Assembly: GCA_009691855.1 (NCBI GenBank)
Contig: SIAI01000040.1
Span: 1 to 34,758 of the forward strand
DNA length: 34,758 nucleotides
Reading direction: 5' to 3'
Source: Planctomycetota bacterium
GTDB lineage: Bacteria; Planctomycetota; UBA1135; GCA-002686595
Shown here: positions 18,499 to 25,425 of the stretch, in pieces
How positions within the stretch are numbered: the stretch's first letter is position 1
Layout of the letters: the number at the start of each line of letters is the position of its first letter
Notes under the pieces: generated by a model
What the model saw: only the letters and a program-made list of their open reading frames with translations
The model's database searches: none
Told to the model about the DNA's origin: nothing
Program-made: the position numbers and the translations under genes

Positions 18499-18664
18499 TT
18501 CTTCGTGGCACCGGCGCGGGCGACTGGGGAACGGATCCGAAGGGCGGGAGAAACCACGGGGGGTCGAGAAGTCGTCGAGAGTCTGGACCCGCATCCAACG
18601 AGCGGATCTCCCAGGTCCAGAAACCCTCACCAGAGCGTCAGGTGAGGTTCGCGAGCGGTGGGCA

Positions 18665-18682
18665 TTCTCTTCGCGAAGAGAA
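18665..18682. promoter_or_regulatory. Perfect 18-bp palindrome, possible operator
   Basis: TTCTCTTCGCGAAGAGAA reads the same on both strands. It lies 55 bases before the TTG of copy 2, in DNA not shared with the region upstream of copy 1. The size and symmetry suit a dimeric repressor or activator. The regulator is unknown. Confidence 0.4.
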
Positions 18683-18737
18683 GCGCCTGCCAGCCCCCCG
18701 GCAGCTCCCCCTCAGCCACCAAGCCCCACGACATCTC

Positions 18738-20288
18738 TTGAAGACGCACATCCTGCTGTCTATCTCGGCCGCGCTCCTGCTGGCCGCCAATCCGTTCGCC
18801 GACTTCATCACCGGCACCGTGCTCGGCTCCAACGGCGCACCCGCGGTCGGCGTCAACATCGACGCGATCCGGGTCTCGAACGGCAACGACATCAACCTCG
18901 CGAACGACGGCACCGACGCCGCGGGCTTCTTCCTCACCACGATCCCGGCCGACGTCTACGACCTGTGGTTCTTCCCGCCGGGGGGGAGCTCGGACATGAC
19001 CCTCGTGCTGCGCAACGTCGTGGTCTCGGGCACCAAGGACCTCGGAACGCTGCAGCTGCAGGCCGGTGCGGTGCTCACGGGCCACGTGCAGACCCAAGGC
19101 GCCGTGCCCATCGCGACGCTGAACCTGCTGGTGACGGACCTCGTTACCAACCAAGCCGTGCCCCTGACCAATCGGCGCACGGATGCGTTCGGGAACTTCC
19201 AGATCACGGTGCCCAAGCACGCGATCGAGCTCGACTTCGACGCGACCAGCGTGATGCCCACCTTCGTGGTGGGTTCGCGGGCGATGTTCCTGTCTCCGAC
19301 CGCGAACACGAACCTCGGCAACGTCGTCATGCCCCCTGGCCTGATCGTCACGGGACACGTGCAGCGCTCCGCCGGCGGGACCGCGCTCGCAGGCGTTGAC
19401 CTGGACTTCAAGAGCACCACCTTGGGAGGCGTCGAGTACACGCCCAACGACAACACCGACGCGCTCGGGAACTTCTCGGTGGTGGTGAAGGCCGGCACCT
19501 ACAACGTCGACTTCGCGCCGACGTTTGCCACGCACATCGCCGGCAAACGCCGGGCGGCCCAGAGCGTGGCCGCGAACCTCTCGCTGGGCACGGTCGCGCT
19601 CGACAACGGCGCCGTGCTGAGCGGCACGATCAAGTCCTGGGACAACATCGCGCAACTCAACGGCGATGTGGACGTGTACCGCACGAGCACGGGCGAGGCG
19701 GTGCCCACCGCGGGCGACAACTCGAACGCCTCGGGCGCGTACCAGGTCATCGTCCCGCTCGACAACCTCAAGGTCGTCTACCGCCCGCCGAGCTTCAGCG
19801 TGCCGCTGTCGTCGGACGTGCACACGAACGTCATCGTGACCGTCAACACGACGCTGAACGGCGTGCTGCCGGCCTGCGCCGCGCCCAACAACTACGGCAC
19901 GGGTCTGGCGGGCACGGGCGGCATCATCCCGCACCTCACCTTCTCTGGTGGCACGACGCGCGACGGCAACTCGGCCTTCGCCTACGAGCTGCAGGGCGGC
20001 CGCGGCGGCGCGGTCGCGATCCTGACGATCTCCGCCTTCCAGCGGAACATCCCCTTCCGCGGCGGCCGTCTGCTGGTGGACACCCGCGCGGGCGTCTCGG
20101 TCAAGGTCATCGGCCCGCTCGGCGGGACCCCCGGAGCCGGGGGTGTGGGAACGAAGCACGTGGCGATGCCCTTCCCGCTGGGTTTCGCGACCAACTCCGA
20201 CATCTACGCCCAGTTCGCGGTGCTGGACTCCGCCGCGGTCCAGGGCTACGCCTTCAGCGAAGGCCTGCACTTCAAGGTCTGCCCGTAA
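18738..20288 (+). CDS. Secreted protein with carboxypeptidase-regulatory-like repeats, copy 2
   Basis: This is a 516-residue paralog of the preceding gene, with identical length and order: signal peptide (KTHILLSISAALLLAANPFA), four Ig-like repeats at the same positions, and a C-terminal domain ending FSEGLHFKVCP. Long blocks are unchanged (ADFITGTVLGSNGAPAVGV, LSGTIKSWDN, PSFSVPLSSDVHTN). Differences cluster in repeat surfaces, for example QVNAPKNAIELDFDSTS against QITVPKHAIELDFDATS. The same frame is open far upstream through copy 1, but that part is out of frame with copy 1 and not real. The start is TTG as in copy 1. The palindrome upstream and the separate terminator suggest independent expression of the two copies. 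Confidence 0.85.
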   Translation: MKTHILLSISAALLLAANPFADFITGTVLGSNGAPAVGVNIDAIRVSNGNDINLANDGTDAAGFFLTTIPADVYDLWFFPPGGSSDMTLVLRNVVVSGTKDLGTLQLQAGAVLTGHVQTQGAVPIATLNLLVTDLVTNQAVPLTNRRTDAFGNFQITVPKHAIELDFDATSVMPTFVVGSRAMFLSPTANTNLGNVVMPPGLIVTGHVQRSAGGTALAGVDLDFKSTTLGGVEYTPNDNTDALGNFSVVVKAGTYNVDFAPTFATHIAGKRRAAQSVAANLSLGTVALDNGAVLSGTIKSWDNIAQLNGDVDVYRTSTGEAVPTAGDNSNASGAYQVIVPLDNLKVVYRPPSFSVPLSSDVHTNVIVTVNTTLNGVLPACAAPNNYGTGLAGTGGIIPHLTFSGGTTRDGNSAFAYELQGGRGGAVAILTISAFQRNIPFRGGRLLVDTRAGVSVKVIGPLGGTPGAGGVGTKHVAMPFPLGFATNSDIYAQFAVLDSAAVQGYAFSEGLHFKVCP

Positions 20289-20310
20289 TCGAATCCTCTC
20301 CAGGAATAGT

Positions 20311-20340
20311 GGCTCGCCCGGGCTTCGGCCTGGGCGGGCC
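20311..20340 (+). terminator. Terminator hairpin of copy 2 with TTCG tetraloop
   Basis: GGCTCGCCCGGGC (20311-20323) pairs with GCCTGGGCGGGCC (20328-20340) around C(TTCG)G, an exceptionally stable tetraloop, followed by ATTCTTGTT. It is homologous to the hairpin after copy 1, where the loop sequence differs. Confidence 0.8.
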
Positions 20341-20370
20341 ATTCTTGTTGGTACAGGCGCGAGTGCCGCG

Positions 20371-20398
20371 TTGACGGGGAGGCGCCACGCGCCACAAT
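20371..20398 (+). promoter_or_regulatory. Probable promoter of the mog-like gene
   Basis: TTGACG (20371-20376) and CACAAT (20393-20398) are separated by 16 bases, a near-consensus housekeeping promoter. Initiation about seven bases after the -10 falls only a few bases before the ATG at 20409, so the message is probably leaderless. No SD is present. Confidence 0.55.
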
Positions 20399-20408
20399 CC
20401 GCCGCCCC

Positions 20409-20948
20409 ATGAGTACCCCCACCGCCCTCCCGCGCATCGGCATCCTCACCATCTCGGACCGGGCGACGCAGGGCGTGTACGAGGACCTCTCCGGGCCGGC
20501 GATCGAAGCCGCCCTGCGCGACTACCTGGCGAGCCAGTGCGTCTACGAGCGCCGCGTCGTGCCCGACGAGACCGCGCTCATCCGCGCGGCGCTGCTCGAC
20601 TTCGCCGCCCGCGGCTGCGCGCTGATCTGCACCACCGGGGGCACGGGTCCGGCGCTGCGCGACGTGACGCCTGAGGCCATGGAGGGCGTGTGCCAGAAGT
20701 GGCTGCCAGGCTTCGGCGAACGCATGCGCGCAGCCTCGTTGGCCGCCGGCGTGCCGACGGCGATCCTCTCGCGCCAAAGCGCCGGCATCATCGAGCGCAG
20801 CCTGGTCGTCAACCTGCCGGGCAAGCCCGCCTCGATACGCGTGTGCCTAGACGCGGTGTTCCCGGCCATCCCCTACTGCATCGATCTGATCGGGGGGCCG
20901 TTCCTCGCAGGCAACCCGGCCGTGGTGCAGGTTTTTCGTCCCAAGTAG
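20409..20948 (+). CDS. mog: Molybdopterin adenylyltransferase (MogA/MoaB family)
   Basis: This 179-residue protein matches the family in length and motifs: RIGILTISDRATQGVYEDLSG at the N-terminus, ICTTGGTGPALRDVTPEAM (the GGTG nucleotide/pterin loop), SRQSAGI and VVNLPGKPASIRVCLDAVFPAI near the C-terminus. In the family it adenylylates molybdopterin before molybdenum insertion in the cytoplasm. No other molybdenum cofactor gene is adjacent; the MoaD-like protein at 25156 is on the other strand with a different partner. Some MoaB proteins are not essential for cofactor synthesis, so the exact role may differ. Confidence 0.92.
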   Translation: MSTPTALPRIGILTISDRATQGVYEDLSGPAIEAALRDYLASQCVYERRVVPDETALIRAALLDFAARGCALICTTGGTGPALRDVTPEAMEGVCQKWLPGFGERMRAASLAAGVPTAILSRQSAGIIERSLVVNLPGKPASIRVCLDAVFPAIPYCIDLIGGPFLAGNPAVVQVFRPK

Positions 20949-21041
20949 AGGCTCCGCGCCGCGCGGGCGAGCTTGATTCCGCCGCACTGTACTGGCCAAA
21001 TCTCCGCCCCCCCCAGAGTCGTGTTCCCCCCATTGCGAGCC

Positions 21042-21548
21042 ATGGCCAAGAAGAAGCAAGCCCCCAAAGCAGCGCCCGCGCCGCGCCGAGAGCGCCGCGG
21101 CATCGACCAGAGGATCGCGGACCTGGAGGCGAAGATCGCCGCCATCCGCGCGCGCGAGGCCGAGAAGCGGGCCAAGGCCGACCCGGCGCTGCGCCATGTG
21201 AAGGCCGCGCTGCGCTCGGTCGAGAAGGCCCTGGGCGCGGCCAAGGAAGCGTCCCTGCGCAACGGCCTGGACGAGGCGCGCGCCGCGCTGAGCGCGGTCC
21301 TGAGCGCGAAGGGCAGCGACGACGGTCGCAGCGAGCCGCGCGTGCGCCGCTCGGCGAGCGAGTTCGGGGACCTGGCCGACGCGCTGCTCAACTACGTGCG
21401 CGGCAACCCGGGCCAGCGCGGCGAGCAGATCGCGGCGGCTCTGGCGACGGACACGAAGACCATGCGCCCGGTGATGAAGCGCCTGATCGGCGACGGCAAG
21501 GTCACGACCGAGGGCCAGCGCCGCGGGATGACCTACACGGCCGTGTAG
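21042..21548 (+). CDS. Small coiled-coil protein with C-terminal winged helix
   Basis: This 168-residue protein begins with a basic tail (MAKKKQAPKAAPAPRRERRG). A charged coiled coil follows at about residues 20-90, rich in Ala, Glu, Lys and Arg. The C-terminal part (about 108-168) reads LADALLNYVRGNPGQRGEQI, then KTMRPVMKRLIGDGKVTTEG and GMTY, which has the pattern of a winged helix-turn-helix with a beta wing. The likely role is DNA binding, perhaps nucleoid-associated or regulatory; I do not recognise a named family. The ATG at 21042 is chosen because the basic tail starts there; an upstream in-frame start at 20973 lacks support. No SD is visible. Confidence 0.7.
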   Translation: MAKKKQAPKAAPAPRRERRGIDQRIADLEAKIAAIRAREAEKRAKADPALRHVKAALRSVEKALGAAKEASLRNGLDEARAALSAVLSAKGSDDGRSEPRVRRSASEFGDLADALLNYVRGNPGQRGEQIAAALATDTKTMRPVMKRLIGDGKVTTEGQRRGMTYTAV

Positions 21549-21630
21549 TCGCGGTTCGAGCTCCTGGCTCCGCCGAGAGCTCGTGGAGCGTTCGCAACCC
21601 ACTCGCTCTCTCCCAGCCTCCTGAAAAGCA

Positions 21631-21663
21631 AGGCGCCGGAGAGCGTGGGGCTCTCCGGCGCCT
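21631..21663 (-). terminator. Terminator at the end of the secreted-protein pair
   Basis: AGGCGCCGGAGAG (21631-21643) pairs perfectly with CTCTCCGGCGCCT (21651-21663) around a 7-base loop. On the minus strand it is followed by TGCTTTTC, a T-tract, so it terminates the gene ending at 21697. It may also stop plus-strand transcripts from the gene ending at 21548. Confidence 0.8.
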
Positions 21664-21696
21664 CTGGGGACCGTCAGGGACGCGGTCGTGGATCGA

Positions 21697-23322
21697 TCAG
21701 GGGCAGTCGCTGAGCGCGCTGCCGATGCGCACTTCCAGGCCGTCCGACATCTCGAAATTGCCGAACAGGGTGCCGTTGCCCGGGTCGCGGCCGACGGCTT
21801 GCATGCTCACGATCACGCCCTCGAGGGCGAGGTCGTTCGGCACCGGCGCGGCGTGTACCGCGCGGCCATTGACGTCGCTCCTCACCGAGCTGGCCACGAA
21901 CGAACCACCCGGCGTCGGGCCGAGATAGAGCGTGCAGGCGCCCAGCGTGTGCGAGCCGAGGGTCAATGAGTACTTGAGCACGTTGGGCTGCAGCCCGTCG
22001 TTGCCAGTGCTCTCGATGGCGAAGCTGGCGTTGCCGAGCGCGGCGCGCGCGGGCGAACCGCTGGCGAACAGCGTCGGCGGCACGTCGTTGGCGCAGCCGG
22101 CGCCGAGGAACATGTTGAACAGCCCGGCCGGCGCGCTGCTCGTGACCAGCACCGTCGGCAGGCCGGGGCCGGGCGCGGCCTCGTCCAGCGCGAGCTGGGT
22201 CGAGACCGGCGCGGCGTCGCTGTTGAACGAGAAGTTGTAGATCGAGTTCCACTTCAGGGCGTTCGTGCCCGTGGACCAGGCGATCTCACCGCCGGCCACG
22301 CTGGCCGACCAATCGTTGCCCGCGTCGTCGTCGTTGTCGCCGAAGGCGAGGTTCTGCACGCGCGCCCCGCTGCACATGGGGATGCGGAACGCGTTCACGC
22401 CGCGCGAGTTGTCGCGGTTCTGGACCGCGTACTCGTAGTGGTAGAAGCCGTCCACCGGGCCGGTGACCTTCACGGCCACGTACAGCCGCCCGTCGTCCAC
22501 GCCGTTGGCGGCCGAGTTCACGCTCGCCCCGCTCCAGCGCGAGAGCACCGAGCCGAAGGTCTGCGCGCCGGTCTCGTTCAGGTTCCAGCGCGTGCCGTTC
22601 CAGGCCGCGGTGAACTTGCGCGAGGCCATGTTGTCGTTGCGCACGCGGTCGCCCTCGGTCTCGATCACATACATGCCCTGGAACCAGAGGGTCGCGCCGG
22701 CGACGTTCAGGTCCGCGTCCTTGATGTGGATGCGGTGTCCGACCGGGCCGAGGTTGCCAGCCATGGTTCCGGTGAGGCTGCGCACTCCGTTGCAGTTGTT
22801 GGGCGGACCCACGTCCGGCTCACCGCGGTCGAAGTGAGAGCACACCGGGTTCCACTGCCCCAGCCAGGGATCGATCTCCTCCGGCGGACCGAGCCAGTAG
22901 TTGTCGCCGTTGTTGCCGGTGCCGTAGGTGTCCGAGCAGCCGAGGCCGAGCATCGAGCCGTCGGTCGGCGAGCAGGTGGAGCACAGGCTGTTCGAGAGGG
23001 CGAAGAAGCCGTGCTTGACGTAGCTCCAGTCCGAGATCTGCTCGAAGCGCCCGTTCAGCTCGCGCGCGACGATGAAGACGATGTACGGGTGATCCGACTG
23101 CATCGCCGCGTGCCAGTTGATCTGCTTCGTGCCCTCGTTACAGCACGTGGTCTCGAAGGCGACGCCGTTCATGCCGCTGGGGAAGGTCCCCGTGCGGCCC
23201 AAGGCCGTGATGTCGGTGATGCTGGCGAGACTGAGGTCGATCGCGTCGTCTTTGTTTGCCTGGGCGAAGGAGACGCTCGCACACAGGAACGCCGGGAGCA
23301 GGAGGGATAGTCGCCGTTTCAT
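21697..23322 (-). CDS. Secreted protein of unknown function, paralog A
   Basis: This 541-residue protein has a signal peptide (MKRRLSLLLPAFLCASVSFAQ). I recognise no enzyme. It is rich in Asn, Asp and Gly with conserved blocks shared with the next gene: a GRTGTFPSGMNGVAFET block, SYVKHGFFAL, GSMLGLGCSDTYGTGNNGDN, EEIDPWLGQWNPVCSHFDRGEPDVG, RWSGASVNS, FYHYEYAVQNRDNSRGVNAF, and a set of Cys residues that suggests disulfides. The last 140 residues start FLGAGCANDVPPTLFASG and end FEMSDGLEVRIGSALSDCP, a separate C-terminal domain. It is the distal member of a minus-strand pair with 94 bases between the genes. A probable intrinsic terminator follows. Confidence 0.82.
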   Translation of the reverse strand: MKRRLSLLLPAFLCASVSFAQANKDDAIDLSLASITDITALGRTGTFPSGMNGVAFETTCCNEGTKQINWHAAMQSDHPYIVFIVARELNGRFEQISDWSYVKHGFFALSNSLCSTCSPTDGSMLGLGCSDTYGTGNNGDNYWLGPPEEIDPWLGQWNPVCSHFDRGEPDVGPPNNCNGVRSLTGTMAGNLGPVGHRIHIKDADLNVAGATLWFQGMYVIETEGDRVRNDNMASRKFTAAWNGTRWNLNETGAQTFGSVLSRWSGASVNSAANGVDDGRLYVAVKVTGPVDGFYHYEYAVQNRDNSRGVNAFRIPMCSGARVQNLAFGDNDDDAGNDWSASVAGGEIAWSTGTNALKWNSIYNFSFNSDAAPVSTQLALDEAAPGPGLPTVLVTSSAPAGLFNMFLGAGCANDVPPTLFASGSPARAALGNASFAIESTGNDGLQPNVLKYSLTLGSHTLGACTLYLGPTPGGSFVASSVRSDVNGRAVHAAPVPNDLALEGVIVSMQAVGRDPGNGTLFGNFEMSDGLEVRIGSALSDCP

Positions 23323-23416
23323 CGGTGGAGGATTGGAGGGGGACGGAGGGGGCAGCTGAAGGGGGGGGTGAGCGGTTTGGACGGAACCTAGACCGAGCCG
23401 GTTCCGACAGCTGGGT

Positions 23417-25054
23417 TCAGGGGCAGCCGGGAATGGAGTTGCCGAGGCGCACCAGCAGGCCGTCCGAGAGCTCGAAGTTCGTGAACAGCACGCCCTGGCC
23501 CGGACGGCGGCTCACGGCCTGCATGCGGAAGGCAGCGCCCTCGAGGGCGAGGTCGTTCGGGATCGCTCCCGGGTGCGTGGCGATCCCGTTGGCATCGCTG
23601 AGCACGGTCGAAGCGAAGCGCAGGGCGCCGAGCGAGGGCCCGGCCCAGATCGTGCACCCCTGCAGGCTCAGGGAGCCGGCCTGGGTGCCGAAGTAGAGCT
23701 GGTGTACCTGGGAGGGCGCGTTGCCGTCGGAGGCCACGCCGAAGCTCGCGTTGCCGAGCTCGGCGCGCGCCGGGCTGCCAATGGCGTACAGCGTGGGCGG
23801 CGTGCCCTGCGCGCAGCCCGCGCCCAGGTACGCGTTGTACAGCGCCAGCGGTGCCTGGCCGGGCACGGTGAACTGCGCCAGGCCGGTGCCGGCGTCGAAC
23901 TCGGCCAGCACCAGCGCGCCGTCGGCAGGACCGGCGTCGCAGTCGAAGGAGAAGTTGAACAGCGTGTTCCAGCGCAGCGGCGCGGAGGCGGTCGCGAACT
24001 CGATCTCGCTGGCCGAGACGCTCGCCGTCCAGTCGTTGTTCGCGTCGAGGTCGATGTCGTGGAAGGCGAGGTTGCGCAGGCGCGCTCCGGAGCACAGCGG
24101 GATACGCAACGCGCCCACGCCGCGCGCGTTGTCGCGGTTGTGCAGCGCGTACTCGTAGTGATAGAAGCCCGCGCTCGGCCCCGTGACCTTCAGCGCGGCG
24201 AACACGAGTCCGTCGTCGCTGCCGTTCGTGTTGGAAGTCACCGTGGCGCCGCTCCAGCGCTTCAGGATCGAGCCCGGCACGAGCGGACCGTTCTGCGTCA
24301 GCGTCCAGCGGCTGCCACCCCAGCTCGCAGCGAAGGGCCGCGAGCCCAACGCGTCGTCGCGCGCGGCCTCAGGCAGGCCCTCGACCACGTAGTGGCCCTG
24401 GAAGAAGAGCTCGCCGCCGATGACGAGATCCTCGTCGGAGAGATGCACGCGGCTGCCGACCACGCCGAGGTTGGAGGCCATCTGGTGCGTCAGGCTGCGA
24501 CGTCCGTCGCAATTCGCCGGCGCGCCCACGTCGGGGAAGCCGCGGTCGAAGAACGAGCACTGCTTGTTCCAGACTCCGAGCCAGGGATCGATCTCGTCCG
24601 GCGAACCCAGGTAAAAATTGTCGCCGTTGTTGGCGGTTGCGTAGGTGTCCGTGCAGCCGACACCGAGCATCGAGCCGAAGACGCCGGGCGGCACGCAGCT
24701 GAGCTGGCAGCCGTTGCCGTTCAGCGCGAAGAAGCCGTGCTTCACATAGCTGCGATCCGAGATCTGCTCCATGCGTCCGTTGCGCGCGGCTGCCACCAGG
24801 AAGGCGATCGTCGGGTGGTGGATGTTCATCGCCTCCATCCACGGCACCTCGACCGAGCCCTCGTTGCACACCGTGGTCTCGATGGCGACGCCGTTCCTGC
24901 CGTTCGGGAACACGCCCTCGCGGCCGAGCACGTCGATCGTGCGCATGTTCGAGAGGCGAATGTCCATCCCGGGCACCTGGTTCGATTGCGCGGCGGACGG
25001 CGCACCGAAGCAGAGCAACGGAAGGACGGAGATCCAGCGGAGGGTGGGCTGCAT
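23417..25054 (-). CDS. Secreted protein of unknown function, paralog B
   Basis: This 545-residue protein is collinear with paralog A. Its signal peptide is MQPTLRWISVLPLLCFGAPSAAQ. It shares GREGVFPNGRNGVAIET, SYVKHGFFAL, GSMLGVGCTDTYATANNGDN, DEIDPWLGVWNKQCSFFDRG, RWSGATVTS and FYHYEYALHNRDNARGVGAL. The C-terminal domain begins YLGAGCAQGTPPTLYAIGSP and ends FELSDGLLVRLGNSIPGCP. The ATG at 25054 was chosen because the signal peptide begins there; upstream in-frame codons run into the end of the MoaD-like gene. GAGG stands seven bases before this ATG on the minus strand. Function is unknown; probably exported, with disulfides. The pair arose by an old duplication, since identity is clearly lower than between the two 516-residue proteins. 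Confidence 0.82.
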   Translation of the reverse strand: MQPTLRWISVLPLLCFGAPSAAQSNQVPGMDIRLSNMRTIDVLGREGVFPNGRNGVAIETTVCNEGSVEVPWMEAMNIHHPTIAFLVAAARNGRMEQISDRSYVKHGFFALNGNGCQLSCVPPGVFGSMLGVGCTDTYATANNGDNFYLGSPDEIDPWLGVWNKQCSFFDRGFPDVGAPANCDGRRSLTHQMASNLGVVGSRVHLSDEDLVIGGELFFQGHYVVEGLPEAARDDALGSRPFAASWGGSRWTLTQNGPLVPGSILKRWSGATVTSNTNGSDDGLVFAALKVTGPSAGFYHYEYALHNRDNARGVGALRIPLCSGARLRNLAFHDIDLDANNDWTASVSASEIEFATASAPLRWNTLFNFSFDCDAGPADGALVLAEFDAGTGLAQFTVPGQAPLALYNAYLGAGCAQGTPPTLYAIGSPARAELGNASFGVASDGNAPSQVHQLYFGTQAGSLSLQGCTIWAGPSLGALRFASTVLSDANGIATHPGAIPNDLALEGAAFRMQAVSRRPGQGVLFTNFELSDGLLVRLGNSIPGCP

Positions 25055-25155
25055 GCGGAGACCTCGGGACGGGGCCCATTCTGCCCCCGGGCCTGGGTTT
25101 CGGCCATTTGAAAGCTTTTCGCAGACCCCGCCGGGTCGAGCTCGCCGCGTGGCTC

Positions 25156-25425
25156 TCACCCGCCGCTGAGCGCGCCGAGCACGTGCAACTCGTCACGCGC
25201 CCCTACCGCTCGCTCGAGGTCTCTCACCGACTCGTTGCCGACGTACAGACGCATGTGCTGGCGGATGCGCCCCTGCTCGTCGATCACGCGGAAGCGCAGG
25301 CCCGGACAGCGCTGCTCGAGCGCGTCCAGCACCTTCCCCACCGTCGCCCCCCGGCCCAGGGGCACTTCCACCTCGGCCCGGCCGCCGGTGTACTCGTACA
25401 GCACGCTGCCGACGTGCACGATCAT
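25156..25425 (-). CDS. MoaD/ThiS-family ubiquitin-like protein
   Basis: This 89-residue protein has the beta-grasp pattern: EVPLGRGATVGKVLDALEQRCPGLR, a middle part with RLYVGNESVRDLE, and a C-terminal end HVLGALSGG. The terminal Gly-Gly is what sulfur-carrier proteins of this family need for adenylation and thiocarboxylation. It overlaps the upstream BNR-repeat gene by ATGA, so both are made together. I know this pairing of a MoaD/ThiS protein with a BNR protein from other bacterial genomes, where the role is unclear. Molybdopterin synthesis is not implied by this context; the mog-like gene is 4 kb away on the other strand. Confidence 0.85.
   Translation of the reverse strand: MIVHVGSVLYEYTGGRAEVEVPLGRGATVGKVLDALEQRCPGLRFRVIDEQGRIRQHMRLYVGNESVRDLERAVGARDELHVLGALSGG

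Larger units (their letters stand above)
16860..20340 (+). repeat. Tandem duplication, two units with a period of about 1841 bp
   Basis: Unit 1 runs from about 16860 to 18498 and unit 2 from about 18700 to 20340. The two genes have exactly the same length (1551 bases). Similarity extends upstream (GGCAGC..., CCCCACGAC before each TTG start) and downstream through a GC-rich hairpin with a GGCTCGCCCGGGC arm in each. The copied unit therefore included leader, gene and terminator. Between the units, 18500-18690 shows no obvious similarity to DNA upstream of unit 1. Confidence 0.85.

Noticed and set aside
17124..20288. One 1054-residue protein including the second 516-residue protein
   Set aside because: The first 538 codons run out of frame through copy 1. 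The TTG at 18738 aligns with the start of copy 1 and begins a signal peptide.
25055..25159. A 35-residue N-terminal extension of secreted paralog B
   Set aside because: The signal peptide starts at the ATG at 25054, and the extension would overlap the end of the MoaD-like gene without any SD.
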